DNA of 64,000 nucleotides from Lacinutrix neustonica (GCF_026625145.1 NZ_CP113088.1:3079501-3143500), one strand, 5' to 3'. Positions 50,331-62,140 are shown, counted from the first letter of the stretch. Made by a program: numbers and translations. Notes: generated by a model from the sequence alone, not told the origin.

Positions 50331-51708
50331 TTATTCTATTTCTTCGATGGTGTATAATTGCGGAATTTCTGCATCCCACCCATAGGTTTCCTTGATGCCC
50401 TTTTGTAATGCTTCTGCACTTTCTTTTTCACCGTGTACAATGAAAACCCGCTCTCGGCTTATTTTTTATTTTGCGCATCCAATCCATAAGTTCAGCGTGG
50501 TCTGCGTGTGCCGAAAGCCCTTCGATTTCAGCAACTTCCATATGAAACGGCACCCATTTTCCATAGACTTTTAGTTCTTTCTCACCTTCCAATAATTTTC
50601 TACCACGTGTGCCTTCGGCTTGATAGCCCACAAAAAGCAAGGTGTTATTTGGATTTTGCGCTTGGGTTTCGAGATAGTTGAGCATTCTTCCGCCTGTGAG
50701 CATTCCGCTTCCTGCAATCACGATTTTTGGCTTGTTGTCTGTTCTTAATTCCATTGTTTCCCGAAAACTGCTTACGACCGTAAAGTGAGAACACATTTCG
50801 TCACATTCGTTGTCCTCCAATCTGTGCCAATCGCGAGTTCTATGAAACAGTTCCAATACATTGGCACCCATCGGGCTGTCCATAATCATTTGTACTGCGG
50901 GGATTTTCTTTTCTTTCAATAATTTCCAAAAGATGAGCATCATTAGCTGGGCACGTTCTACCGAAAAACTTGGGACAAATAAGCTTCCTCCTCTATTAAT
51001 GGTTTCGTTGACCAATTTTTCAATCTGCGGAAGTGCTTCCACTTCATCGGGATGAAACCTTCCACCATAAGTAGATTCAATGAAAAGCACATCGGCTTTT
51101 TTTGGTTTCAGGGGTGGATAGAGCAATAAATCATTGGTTCTTCCAATATCTCCTGAAAAGACAAAACGCTTTCCGTGTATATCTAACTCAATATAGGTTG
51201 CACCAAGAATATGTCCGTTGTATTGGAAGCGAGCCCTAATACCATCAAATAACGGAATCCATTGTGATTGTGGAATTCCTTTAAAGTGTGGGATAGTTTT
51301 TTCTACATCCTTTAAATCGTATAATGGTTCTGCGGGACTATGTTTGGAATAGCCTTCCTTATTGGCACGTTCGGCTTCTTGCTCCTGTATTTTTGCACTA
51401 TCATTCAAAATGATTTTTGCAATGTCCAAAGTAGGATTCGTACCATAAATGGGGCCATTGAAGCCTTGTTTTACCAATCCGGGTAAATAACCTGTATGGT
51501 CCATATGACCGTGGGTAAGCAAAACAGCATCAATATCACCTACATTAACAGGTGGGTACTCCCAGTTTTTAAGGCGTAATTCCTTTAACCCTTGGAAGAG
51601 GCCACAGTCTATAAGTATCTTTCTATCTCCTGTATCCACCAAATATTTTGAGCCAGTCACGGTGCCTGCCGCTCCCAAAAAGTGGATGTTTATTTTTTTG
51701 TTTTTCAT
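50331..51708 (-). CDS. MBL-fold beta-CASP ribonuclease-like protein (one indel)
   Basis: A 458-residue metallo-beta-lactamase protein with LTHGHMDHTGYLP (HxHxDH metal site, about residue 58), FSGDIGR, the beta-CASP domain and SAHADHAEL. These are RNA- or DNA-processing nucleases related to CPSF73/YSH1. The frame breaks at 50452-50457 (coding CCGAGAG for CCAGAG) near the end; repair restores VFIVHGEKESAEAL, the conserved last His motif. ATG 51708 is chosen because the earlier start overlaps the neighbour. Confidence 0.88.
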
Positions 51709-51722
51709 CGTTATAGTATTTA

Positions 51723-51977
51723 TTAATGTCCACCACAACAGGAAGGCGTATTTCCTTTGTCTTGGTTCGATTTGCTCAATTCCGCTATTTCGTTATATAG
51801 ATTGCGGGAATCCTCTTTTATTACGAGTGCCAACTTCTTTACGGATTTAGGCTCGAAGTGTACCATACCCAATAATATTTCGAGGGCTTCTTCAAGTAGT
51901 TTAGAATCATCTTCCAATGCTTGGTAAAATGGCTCTAAATCTATACGGTTCTGTTCTTTCAGTTCTTCTGTTTTCAT
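51723..51977 (-). CDS. Small helical protein with CCGGH terminus
   Basis: An acidic 84-residue protein of two or three helices (LEPFYQALEDDSKLLEEALEILLGM...) ending PSCCGGH, a possible metal-binding tail. I do not recognise the family. It lies 14 bases upstream of the beta-CASP gene and is probably cotranscribed. Confidence 0.6.
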   Translation of the reverse strand: MKTEELKEQNRIDLEPFYQALEDDSKLLEEALEILLGMVHFEPKSVKKLALVIKEDSRNLYNEIAELSKSNQDKGNTPSCCGGH

Positions 51978-52015
51978 TTGTCCTATTTATTTAGATTAAA
52001 AATTTAAGTAGTGCT

Positions 52016-52858
52016 CTAATGAATTCCACATAATTCTCTTGAATCTTCGAGAACCTTTTTGTGTCTTGATTTTGGCACTCCTACTTGTTCTAAAATTTTT
52101 GGGGTTTCGTGAAGCTCTTTACAGAGTACGATACCTTCATCCAATAGTTTTGTTTTTTCAGCTTTGGTAAGTGTTGTTAATGCTGTTAATGGATGCAGCC
52201 CCGATTTATCTATTCTGTCTTTTAAACCGTCACCAATTGGATAATTCCAACTTGTCAATAGTAGCCTCACGCATTTACCATATTTCACCGCATCACTTGT
52301 AAATCGTGTATTGGTGTAAACGCCTCCTTTATGAAGCTTGGCTTCGTGACCTTTTTGACGTTCCCATTGTTTTTCAACATCTAAAAATCTTGAGTGGATA
52401 TATAAGGGAATTTTAACGTTGCAAAAGCGACCTTGGTCACTGTGGTATTTACATTCAATCATATAATGGGTATTGTCTTTTTGGGCTATTACATCCACTT
52501 CGTGCTGAACGCAATTGCCTTGAACTATTACACCAACCTGTGTTGAAAACCCTTCGTGTGCCAGTAGTTTGCCTACTAACTTCTCAAATGGGAAGCGCGA
52601 AGGACCTAATTCCATCAGGGCTTTTTTGAGTTTGTATTTTGAAGCACTTACTCTCGACTTACCTTTTAGCATTTTAAATGCCATTTGATAGATTTTTTTG
52701 GTGGTAATGCCTTCATATAATTGGTCTTCAACTTGCCCTACTATTTGCTGAATCAATTCTTCACTTGCTTGCGAACGTCTTAATGAATTGATAAGTTTAT
52801 CCACATCAAAGGCTACCACGTCGCCCGAATATTTTACTATGTTTATTGGATGTTTCAT
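52016..52858 (-). CDS. ATP-cone plus PD-(D/E)xK nuclease-like protein
   Basis: Residues 1-85 are an ATP-cone (INIVKYSGDVVAFDVDKLINSLRRSQAS), a nucleotide-sensing domain usually seen in ribonucleotide reductase. Residues 95-190 look like an Mrr-type restriction endonuclease core: HEVDVIAQKDNTHYMIECKYHS has the D, E-x-K catalytic pattern. The C-terminus is helical. An ATP-regulated nuclease is implied; target unknown. It overlaps the universal stress gene by four bases. Confidence 0.75.
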   Translation of the reverse strand: MKHPINIVKYSGDVVAFDVDKLINSLRRSQASEELIQQIVGQVEDQLYEGITTKKIYQMAFKMLKGKSRVSASKYKLKKALMELGPSRFPFEKLVGKLLAHEGFSTQVGVIVQGNCVQHEVDVIAQKDNTHYMIECKYHSDQGRFCNVKIPLYIHSRFLDVEKQWERQKGHEAKLHKGGVYTNTRFTSDAVKYGKCVRLLLTSWNYPIGDGLKDRIDKSGLHPLTALTTLTKAEKTKLLDEGIVLCKELHETPKILEQVGVPKSRHKKVLEDSRELCGIH

Positions 52859-53691
52859 TTTTTAATATGTATGGTCATTACAGGAAGTTCAGAATGATTG
52901 GTTACACCTTCGGCAATACTTTTTGAAAATAGGCTCAAAAATCCTGTCTTTCCGTGGGTACTCATCGCAATTAAATCTGATGGCTGATGTTTTAAAAATG
53001 TATTAATACCTGCCTCTACTGAAGATTCGTTATGAACACTCATAGAAAACTTTTTTAGGTCGGGAAACTTTTCAAGGAATTCCTTAACAGGGTTTAATCC
53101 AACTTCTATACTGTTAAAGTCTGTTTCTGTATTTATGCGTAACAAATGAATTTTTGCATCACATTTTTCAGCTATCGAAAGTACTTCTTGAAACGGATGA
53201 CTCACATCTTCTTCAAAATCTGATACGAATAGAATGTCCTTAAAGGGAAATGTTACTTCCTCTTCTTTGACCACAATAATCGGGGCATTGGCCTTTCGGA
53301 CAATTTTCTCAACATTGCTGCCAGTTATTTCCCTCACTCGACCCTTTGTTCCACTACTGCCAGTTATAATAAAATCGTGATGAAAATGGCCGGAATGTTC
53401 CGAATATCTTTTTGTCCTGAATCGAACTGAAGAAAGGTTCGGCATTTAAGACCTTCGTGTTCCGCTATTTTTTCGAGTTCACGTAAATTAGCCTTTGCAG
53501 CACCTATCTGCTTTAAGGTTTCACGGATAACGCTTTTCTTTAAGTTTGTCTAATTTTACCCAATCCACAGGTGTTGTCATTTGATGTAGAAAGTGTATTT
53601 CTGCATTGTATGTTTTTGCCATTTTAATCCCGAGATGTGCAGCTTTAGTACAGTTTTCAGAGAAATCGGTAGGTACAAGTATGTTTTTCAT
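52855..53691 (-). CDS. Universal stress protein, tandem UspA domains (two indels)
   Basis: Repaired, a 278-residue protein with two Usp domains: the first starts MKNILVPTDFSENCTKAA and ends with FIITGSSGTKG, the second begins DILFVSDFEED and ends with MSTHGKTGFLSLFSKSIAEGV, the ATP-binding G-x2-G-x9-G(S/T) type motif. Errors at 53520-53526 (coding CCGTGAA for CCAGAA) and 53400-53404 (coding TTCGG for TTCTGG) hide the first domain. Binds ATP and acts in stress tolerance by family knowledge. Confidence 0.88.
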
Positions 53692-53715
53692 AATTTTTTG
53701 TTTTAGGGTAGTTTG

Positions 53716-54490
53716 TTATTGTGCGGTATAGCCACCATCGATTACCAATTCAGAACCAGTCATAAACTTGGATTCATCCGAAGCTAAATAGACGACTCCA
53801 TAGCCTATATCATCAGGCTCTCCCAAATGACCAACAGGATGCAAACTTTCTAATTGCTTTTTGCCTTCTTCTACATTACCTTGAGCTTTCAGAAAATTTT
53901 CTACCATTGGTGTCCGAGATATAAGCAGGATGTATAGAATTGATACGGATTCCGTAGCCTTGTCTTGCACAATGCAGGGCAGCAGATTTCGTGAATATGG
54001 TAACACCGCCTTTGCTTGCGTTATAAGCAGGTAGGTTAGGGTCCCCGATAAGTCCTTCAATGGAAGAGAAGTTGATGATGGAACCACCTTCTCCAGTTTC
54101 CTTCATACCCTTTATACCATATTGAGTACCTAAAAAAGTGCCATTTAGGTTTACATCTATGAGGTTTTTCCAATCTTCAAGGGTAACTTCTTCTACAGTT
54201 CCACCTAATCCTATTCCGGCAGAATTAGCTAATATGTGTAATTTTCCGAAAGTTTTGAGCGTGGTCTCAATGACATTTTTCCATTCATCTTCTTTGGATA
54301 CATCTTGTTTAATGAATATAGCCTCCCCACCGTTAGCTTTGATTTGTTGGACTACCTTTTTTCCATCTTCTTCATCTATATCTGTAACAACGATTTTTGC
54401 TCCTTCACGTGCTAATAAAATAGCACTTGATTTCCCTAGACCGGAGGCACCTCCTGTGACAATGGCTACTTTATTTTTTACTCGATTCAT
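53716..54490 (-). CDS. Short-chain dehydrogenase/reductase (one indel)
   Basis: A 257-residue classical SDR: TGGASGLGKS cofactor motif (residue 12), NSAGIGLGG, catalytic Ser in INFSSIEG, YNASKGG with Tyr and Lys, and C-terminal MTGSELVIDGGYTAQ. The Asp after strand 2 (VVTDIDEED) suggests NAD over NADP. The frame breaks at 53914-53919 (coding TCTCGG for TCTGG); repaired HPAYIWTPMVENF is the standard SDR segment. Substrate unknown. Confidence 0.88.
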
Positions 54491-54532
54491 AATTTTAAGA
54501 TTTAAGTGTTACTACTATTTTTTGCTTCTTAA

Positions 54533-55522
54533 TCAAGAAACTTCGTTTCCTGAAACTTTGCCTTTTTCAAAACAATCCGGATTATATATTGTGGTTTCAG
54601 CAATATTTGTCAATGCAGTTTCGGTTAAAAAGGCCTGATGACTGGTTATCAAAACATTGTTGAAGGTCATTAATCGGGCAATCACATCGTCTTGCAAAAT
54701 GTCATCGGAATGGTCTTCAAAGAACAATCCTTCTTCTTCCTCATACACATCTATTCCGAAATACCCAATTTTTTTAGTTTTCAATCCTTCGATAACAGCT
54801 TTGGTATCGACCAATCCTCCACGACTTGTATTGATAAGCATTACGCCTTGCTTCATTAATGAAATATGTTTTGCATCAATCAAGTGTTTCGTTGAAGACG
54901 TTAGTGGTACGTGTAAGCTTATGATATCGGACTGCTTACAAATAGTTTCACAATTGGTATAGATTACATTGTAGGAATTGATTAAATTTTCATCCACAAT
55001 GACATCCTGAACAAGTATTTTACAACCAAAACCGTTTAGTATTTTTACCAATACAGACCCAATTTTTCCAGTCCCGATAACGCCGACGGTTTTTCCATTG
55101 AGGTCGAAACCGGTAAGACCGTTCAATGAGAAATTCCGGTCACGTACCCTGTTGTGTGCTTTAATCAATTTTCGGTTTAATGCAAGTATGAGCGCCATTG
55201 TATGCTCTGCAATGGCATAAGGGGAATAGGCTGGAACACGTGCCACCTTCATATCCAGTTCAGCTGCTTTTGCTAAATTCACGTGATTGAATCCTGCTGA
55301 ACGCAGAGCAATATATTTTACGCCAAAAGCATTGAATTTTTCAAGAATGTGTGCCGAGGCATCATCGCCCGTAAATAGACTTACTGCTTTAGAACCCGTT
55401 GCGAGAATAGCAGTTTCTTGAGTTAAACGACTTTCAAGCAGCTTTAATTGATGCTTGCCATCATTCGCTTTTACGAGATACGGCTCTTCAAACTTATGCG
55501 TGCTGAATACTATTGTTTTCAT
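54533..55522 (-). CDS. ldhA: D-lactate dehydrogenase-like 2-hydroxyacid dehydrogenase
   Basis: An intact 329-residue D-2-hydroxyacid dehydrogenase: KTVGVIGTGKIGSVLVKIL (NAD loop), RSAGFNHVN (catalytic Arg region), SLHVPLTSSTKHLI, NTSRGGLVD and GIDVYEEEEGLFFEDHS with the catalytic Glu/His nearby, the typical pattern of bacterial LdhA. It would regenerate NAD by turning pyruvate into D-lactate, fitting the glycolytic genes of this block. Confidence 0.88.
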   Translation of the reverse strand: MKTIVFSTHKFEEPYLVKANDGKHQLKLLESRLTQETAILATGSKAVSLFTGDDASAHILEKFNAFGVKYIALRSAGFNHVNLAKAAELDMKVARVPAYSPYAIAEHTMALILALNRKLIKAHNRVRDRNFSLNGLTGFDLNGKTVGVIGTGKIGSVLVKILNGFGCKILVQDVIVDENLINSYNVIYTNCETICKQSDIISLHVPLTSSTKHLIDAKHISLMKQGVMLINTSRGGLVDTKAVIEGLKTKKIGYFGIDVYEEEEGLFFEDHSDDILQDDVIARLMTFNNVLITSHQAFLTETALTNIAETTIYNPDCFEKGKVSGNEVS

Positions 55523-55532
55523 TTCACTTTTT

Positions 55533-56802
55533 TTAATTTCCTAACTGTATTAAAATATATACTAACCCTACGATGACAACAGTTCCAAAAATTAGCATCA
55601 CGAGTTTCCCGGTCTTTTTAGAACCTTTGAAATAGGTAATACCAAGTTTTACAATCATATTGCTTATGGTTGCTGTTATAATGACATTGGTGGCCAGCGT
55701 GAGTTTTTCTTCCAAAGACCCAAATTTTGCCATACTGATAGTTATCGCATCAGTATCTGCCAATCCTGCAATTAGGGCTGAATAGTATAAACCGCTTTCG
55801 CCAAAAAATTGATTTCCATAAAAAACTGCAAACAGGATGACCACATAAATACCACCAAACCCAAGAGCGTTCCAAATATTGAGCGGATTACCAAGATTGA
55901 TAGCTGTTTTTGTGACATCTGTATTCTTTTTGATGAATAAGAGTGCGCTTATCAAGCAGATAAGGGTAAGAATAGTAAATGGAATGACTAAATTTAAAAG
56001 TATGGCACTATTGAAAATATAGGCGAGAATCGCAAGTCCGGGAAACATAATTGCGGAAGCTATAATGATACCCGCAGCATATTCTTTTGAAAGTTACGGC
56101 GATTCCTTACTTCGCGAAGCATATATCCAAGCTACTGCGGTACTTGAAATCAATCCGCCTAAAATAGCAGTAAGCAGAATACCACGTTTAGAACCTACAT
56201 ATTTTACAAGAAAGTAACCAATGAAATTCAGAAATGACACTATCACTATTATCGCTCCAATCTCAAAAGGGTTTAGCAAACCTTCTCGGACCATAATCTT
56301 GATTTGGCAAGAAGGGTAAAATGAGAAGCGCAATAATTGAAAATTTAATAAAAGCAAAGAGCTCTTCAGAAGTAATATTCTTAATGAATGTATTAAAGGT
56401 CGTTTTCAATGATAACAGCGTAACCACGACTACTGCGGTCGCAACTGCTTCCTTATGTAAATGATTGGCAACCATAACACCCAAAATTAGCGTAGCGAAC
56501 AAGGCCATATTGGTGGTAATACCAGTCATAATATGCTTTTGTACTATTGAAAGATGACTCAAAGACAGAAACAAAAGAAATGCTGCTGCAATTATAATGA
56601 CCAACCAAGGTGTATAGGTTGTGGAAAGATTTCCCAATATAAAACCAATAATGGCAACAATTGGGAAGGTTCTTATACCTGCAAAGCCTTGTTCTTCCTT
56701 CAATTTATCGTATTCACGTTCCAGCCCAAGAATAAGGCCAATGCCCAGGCTGATGAGTAGTCCGAGGATAAATGGGTTGATATTTTTAAAGGCTTCTATC
56801 AT
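55533..56802 (-). CDS. MgtC/SapB-DUF4010 family membrane protein (one indel, one stop)
   Basis: A 422-residue polytopic protein. The N-terminal MgtC-like part (GLLISLGIGLILGLEREYDK, AGIRTFPIVAIIGF) joins a DUF4010 part (SALIAGLADTDAITISMAKFG). Coding CCGAGAA for CCAGAA at 56284-56289 shifts the frame, and CCGTAA for CCAGAA at 56094-56099 creates a stop; repairing both gives one continuous protein of about 12 helices. Family members are linked to magnesium or ion stress; transport activity is unproven. Confidence 0.83.
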
Positions 56803-56805
56803 TTC

Positions 56806-57780
56806 TTACTTTCCAAATAATTCTAAAAGTTCATACAATTCATTATCTACTTGATGTTGCTTGACCACCTCTTCAAAAGGGGTTAGATGCAATTGATTAT
56901 TTAAGATTCCTACCATTACATTTTTTTTACCTTGTAAAAGTGTTTTCACAGCCGCCACTCCAAGTCTAATGCCTAACATTCTATCTAAAGCTGACGGATT
57001 TCCACCTCGCTGGACGTGGCCGAGTTTCGTAATTCGTAAATCTACATTGGGATTGACTTCCTTTATTTTTGATGAAACAAGCTCGGCACCTAATTCATCG
57101 CCTTCTGAAACCACCACAAGGAAAGCATCTTCGCTATCGTAATTCTTAACCTTGTCCAATAGATAAATAAAGTCCTTTCCACTCTCGGGAATAAGGATGG
57201 AATCGGCACCTACCATTAACCCGGAATGAATAGCAATGTAGCCTGAATCCCTTCCCATTACTTCAACAATAAATACACGGTTGTGAGATTCGGCAGTATC
57301 TTTTATTTTATCAATATTTTCAATGGCAGTGTTTACAGCCGAATCAAAACCAAGGGTGTAATCTGCACCAAAAATATCGTTGTCTATAGTGCCAGGAATG
57401 CCTATAAACGGAATGCCGCATATTTCTGAAAAAGCTAATAGACCTTTAAAAGTACCATCACCACCAATAGCAATTAAAGCATCTATGTTATTTGCTTTTA
57501 AAGTTTGCAATGCTTTTTTACGACCCTCTAATTCCGGAAATCGTTTGCTTCGTGCTGTTTTTAGAATAGTGCCACCTTTTTGGGTTATTTTTTTTAGTTC
57601 GTGAGATTTTAATGGTATCAAATCACCATCTATCAACCCTTCATACCCTTTTCGAAAACCACTTATTTTTATGCCTTTTGCTTCAGCGGATTTGGCAATG
57701 GCGTATAGTGCGGCGTTCATCCCAGGGCTATCGCCTCCGGATGTGAATACGCCTATATGTTTAATTTTATTAGTGCTCAT
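56806..57780 (-). CDS. pfkA: ATP-dependent 6-phosphofructokinase
   Basis: An intact 324-residue PFK: FTSGGDSPGMNAALYA, GGDGTFKGLLAF (ATP site, Gly-Asp pair favours ATP over PPi), GIPGTIDNDIFGADYTLGFDSA (catalytic Asp), EVMGRDSGYIA and LGHVQRGGNPSALDR. It commits fructose-6-phosphate to glycolysis and supplies FBP to the aldolase encoded in the same block. Confidence 0.93.
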   Translation of the reverse strand: MSTNKIKHIGVFTSGGDSPGMNAALYAIAKSAEAKGIKISGFRKGYEGLIDGDLIPLKSHELKKITQKGGTILKTARSKRFPELEGRKKALQTLKANNIDALIAIGGDGTFKGLLAFSEICGIPFIGIPGTIDNDIFGADYTLGFDSAVNTAIENIDKIKDTAESHNRVFIVEVMGRDSGYIAIHSGLMVGADSILIPESGKDFIYLLDKVKNYDSEDAFLVVVSEGDELGAELVSSKIKEVNPNVDLRITKLGHVQRGGNPSALDRMLGIRLGVAAVKTLLQGKKNVMVGILNNQLHLTPFEEVVKQHQVDNELYELLELFGK

Positions 57781-58686
57781 TAGCTATGGTGTTTTGTAAC
57801 TTTTTTTCCGAAATAGTAAAATCTTGAATTGTGTTCCAAACAAATTCTGCTTCTTTCAGAAAGAACTGATGGTCTCCTTCAGATGAAGTAATCAGTTGTG
57901 CGTTTTTAAATTCCCTCGATAATTTTAAGGCATTTTCCAAAGGTGCAGTAGTGTCTTTTTCTCCGTGAATAAAGAGCACATCTTTATCCTTAATTTGCTT
58001 TGTAATCGCATATAAATCTGTTTTTAGGATGACTTCTGTGAGAGAATAATAATAACTCATCCAATGATGCTTTTTTGCATCTTCATAGACATCATCCGTG
58101 AGGTTATCAGGCTTGAATGCACGTGACATAAATATGGGATGAATCATACAAATGTATTTTGAGAATTTGCTTGTTGAAATCCTATCTACAAAGGAATGAG
58201 AAGACATAATTTCTTTAAATTCATCAGCGTTCTTGTAAACAGGTATGCTTATAAAAATTCCTGCCTTGAACCAAGTGGGTTGCTTTTCCAATATTGCTAA
58301 TGAAATCATAGCTCCCATAGAATGTCCCACAATAATTGTTTTGCCATCATTGAATTCTTCTTTGTTTAAAATTAATTCAAGGGCTTGCAATTGTATTGAA
58401 AGGGAATAATCACTTTGTGGTTTTGGCGAATCACCAAAACCTAGCAGGTCGACTAAAAGTAGCTTATGTGTAGTTGTAATACTTTCTAAATTGCGTTTCC
58501 AATAATGCAATGAGCCTGTTAAACCGTGTAACAAAATAAGTTTGTTTTTTCCGAGCCTATTATTTCATAATTCAACAGTGTTTCTTTGGCATTATAGACT
58601 GGTTGCTTACTAATCTTGTAATGCTGATAGCTTGCTATAGCTACAACGGGAAGAATGAACACTATGGATATGAGTAGTAATGTCAT
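57770..58686 (-). CDS. Alpha/beta hydrolase with N-terminal membrane anchor (one indel)
   Basis: 305 residues after repair. An N-terminal helix (MTLLLISIVFILPVVAIAS) anchors a hydrolase domain with LLHGLTGS (oxyanion), VGHSMGAM (nucleophile Ser), a late Asp (HGEKDTTAP) and SEGDHQFF (catalytic His). The frame breaks at 58551-58554 (coding TCGG for TCTGG). It overlaps pfkA by 11 bases. Substrate unknown. Confidence 0.85.
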
Positions 58687-60042
58687 TGTTTTGAAATTGA
58701 TTTATTATCCGTTTTCTCACTAACCAAGATTGGGGTTTTACCATAGAATCTATTGAAAACCATACAGGCAGTCAAATCACCAGTTACATTTACCGCAGTC
58801 CTAAACATCCCCAAGAGTCTCTCTACACCAATAATAATAATGATGCCTTCGGCTGGTATGCCGACACTTCCCAAAACAGAAGCGAGTATAACCACACCGC
58901 CTCCAGGAATGGCTGGTGTGCCAATGGAAGCAGCTACTATGGTTACGATGACCACTATAATATTGAGTAAGCTCATTTCCAGTCCATAGGCTTGCGCTAT
59001 AAAAAGAGTCGTTATAGTTTGATAGAGCGCCGTTCCATCCATATTGACGGTTGCGCCAATAGGTATGATAAAATTGCTAATAGTCTTGTCCACTTTTAGT
59101 TCTTCTTCGGCGGTTTTTAGAGATAAGGGCATCACAGCGGCAGAACTTGTGGTTGAAAAAGCCAATAATTGAACATCCCTTATTTTTTTTAGGAAATGCA
59201 ATGGGTTTTTCTTTCCGAGAAGTACGATGAGTCCCAAATAGAAAATTACCAATAAAAGAAGACCGAGAAGTACTACCCCAACATAGTACGTTAAACCTGA
59301 TAAAGAACTTAAACCAACACTAGAGGTAAGCTGCGCCATTAGTCCGAAAACAGCAATAGGTACTAGAAGCATTGACCATTTTACTACTGTCATACAGACT
59401 TCCTGAATGGCACTTAAAAGAAGCTTTACTGGGCGCAGTAAGGCATTTTCAAGTGATAGCACAGCTACACCAATAATGATTGTGAAAATCACAATACTTA
59501 ACATTTCACCACTAACCATAGATGCTAAAGGGTTCTCTCGGAAGTAAGTTTGATATGGCATCCGGAATAGTTTCAAGACCGAAGGAAAGCTCGGGATTTT
59601 CCGTTGGAACAGCAGTAATTTCATTATGTTCAGCTAGAGCCTGTTGATGTAAAAAGCGACCAGGTCTAAAAATTTGAGATAGTATGACACCCAAACTTAC
59701 CGAAACTATGGTAGTGCCTAGAAAATATAATAAAACGCCACCACCTAATTTTTTTAAACTGTCCTTATCATTACTTGCGATTCCTGTGATGATAGAAGCC
59801 ACAATCAAAGGAATCATAATCATTTGAACCAGTTTTAGAAAAAGTACGCCAGGCAATGCCAGCCAATTCCCTGCGATGTCTGCTGTTTCTTTAGTAATCC
59901 ACCCGTTTTGAGGACTTAACAGCAATCCAAAACCAACACCCAAAAATAAGGCAATGATAACCTTTAGCCATAGACGACTTTCTACCAATTTTGAGAGGTA
60001 GTGATTGAATGATTTAAGTGATTTTACTTCTGTGTCGAACAT
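58683..60042 (-). CDS. Dicarboxylate/amino acid:cation symporter, DAACS family (one indel)
   Basis: A 452-residue GltP/DctA-type carrier: serine-rich loop FSTTSSAAVMPLSLK, IGATVNMDGTALYQ and PAIPGGGVVILASVL are hallmark substrate and cation sites. The frame breaks at 59536-59541 (coding CCGAGAG for CCAGAG), between SNLLP and NPLASMVSGEML. It imports glutamate or C4-dicarboxylates with sodium or protons; the exact substrate is not determined. Confidence 0.9.
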
Positions 60043-60054
60043 TCTTTTTTATTG

Positions 60055-61116
60055 TTATGCAATGCTAATTTTAGTATCCAAATAAACTTTCTGAACGGAT
60101 TGTAATACTTCCACGCCTTCGCCGAAGGGCTTTTGAAACGCTTTTCTTCCCATTATCAATCCGAGCCACCAGCTCTTTTATTGATAACGGCAGTTGTTAT
60201 TGCCTCCACCAAATCAGACTTACCTTTAGAGCCACCACCGGAATTAATCAATCCGATTTTTCCCATAAAGCAATTAGCCACCTGCAACCTGCACAGGTCG
60301 ATGGGATGTTCTGTTGTCAGCGTCTCATACATTTCATCATCATATTTTCCAAAACCGATTTCTTTGAAACCAAAGTTATTTGTAGGTAATTTTTGCTTAA
60401 TGATATCTGCCTGAATGGTTACCCCAATATGATTTGCTTGCCCTGTTACATCGGCAGCAGCGTGATAATCTTCTTTTCCAGTTTTGAAAGCTTCGTTTCG
60501 GGTATAGCACCATAAAATGGTAGCCATACCTAAATTGTGGGCTTCTTCAAAAGCTTCAGCTATTTCTTTAAGCTGTCTATTGCTTTCTTCGGAACCAAAA
60601 TATATAGTAGCACCGACAGCAACTGCTCCCATATCCCACGCAGCTTTTACTTTACCAAATAAGGTTTGGTTATATTTATTAGGAAATGTGAGCAGTTCAT
60701 TGTGATTAATCTTTACGATAAAAGGGATTTTATGGGCATATTTCCTAGCGTTCAATCCCAAAGCACCAAACGTGGAAGCCACACCATTACAACCGGCCTC
60801 AATGGCGAGTTTTATAATATTCTGCTGGGTCAAAATAATCAGGATTTTTATAGAAAGAAAAAGCTGCACTATGCTCGATACCTTGGTCTACAGGCAGGAT
60901 GCTCAAGTAGCCTGTACCACCAAGATTTCCGTGGTTATACAATTGTGAAAGACTTCGTAGTACCTGCGGATTTCTATTACTTTGAGTAAATACCCTGTCT
61001 AGGCTTGTCTTACTAGGTGTTTGCAATTCGTCCTTGGTTATTTTTTCACAAACGTGATTCAAATAGAAGTCTGCTTTTTCCCCTAACAGTTGTGTAATAT
61101 TTATGTCTATTTTCAT
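60055..61116 (-). CDS. fbaB: Class I fructose-bisphosphate aldolase, archaeal/DhnA type (two indels)
   Basis: A 353-residue class I aldolase of the DhnA family: [48 protein letters not shown] and [13 protein letters not shown]. It splits FBP to triose phosphates through a Schiff-base lysine and needs no metal. Errors: 60821-60827 (an extra base in coding CCAGAG) and 60161-60164 (coding TCGG for TCTGG), the latter hiding the last 38 residues. In the same block as PFK and GAPDH. Confidence 0.88.
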
Positions 61117-61128
61117 TGTATTAATGAT

Positions 61129-62140
61129 TTAATGAATTCCTAAACTTTCATTTGTTTTAGCGATAGATTTGGCACCATCTGTTTCAATTCCTGTAAGTGC
61201 TCTAATGGCATCAATAGTTTCGGGTATAACAATTGCTTGGTTGTCTACCACATAGGCGTAGAAAAGTTCATCCCCCACTACCTTCAGCATATCTTCCCAT
61301 AGGGCTACTTCATACATATCGCCCCAAGGTCTTCCCATATCCAAAAACATTTCCTTGATAGTGTTGTTAGAAACTAGGCCTTTGTCATATTGAATTAGCT
61401 TGATACGACTAGATGTCTTAAAAGCATTCAGCACTTCTTCTTTCGAGGCTTGTTTTTTTAACTTCACATTCCAATAGTGCATATGGCTTAAAGTTTCGGA
61501 ACTTTTACTGCGGCAGTGATGACATCCAAATCGGGTCAACGCTTTTAGCATCAGGACCTTGGTGGCTCGGGATGTCTTTTTCAGGAACCATCGTATTCAT
61601 AATACCACCTAAATGGCTTTCCCAAGGATCTGTTGCTCTTCTTAAAAGTGTACCTCTAGCATAATCCAATAAATTGGCTCTTTTTAAAGCGGTCAACGTC
61701 CTTAAAATAGAAGTGGTGTTGCAGGAAACTACACGTGTAGCATCTAGATTTAGAGCAGACTGATAATTATTTTCAGCACTAAAGGAATGGCCTGTTGTTT
61801 CGTGTTTTTCGCCTCCGTGTAAAATAAATTTGATGTTTTGCTCTTTATAAATTGCTACATTTTGAGCCGCAATCTTTTTAGGGGTACAGTCCACAACGAG
61901 ATCTGATTTTTTCAACAGGTCGTGCATATCGCCTTTTACTGAAATACCTTCGGATTTCATTCTGTCTTCTGCTTCTTGAGTTGCTGCGTAGATATCGTAC
62001 TTTTTTCTCACGGCATTTTGAATGCGCCAATCGCTTATGATATCACACACGCCCGAAAGCTTCATATCGTCCTGTAGATTGATGGCATCGGCCACCCTTT
62101 TTCCGATGACTCCGTATCCTATAACTGCTATATTTTTCAT
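61129..62140 (-). CDS. Type II glyceraldehyde-3-phosphate dehydrogenase, archaeal type (two indels)
   Basis: A 337-residue GAPDH of the archaeal (type II) family, not the usual bacterial GapA: KNIAVIGYGVIGKRVADAI (NAD site), SDLVVDCTPKKIAAQN, FILHGGEKHE and the catalytic cysteine in VVSCNTTSILRTL. Errors at 61531 (coding CCGAT for CCAGAT) and 61495-61499 (coding CCGAA for CCAGAA) lie 30 bases apart, hiding HYWNVKLKK. Thirteen bases upstream of the aldolase gene, so both form one unit. Confidence 0.9.
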
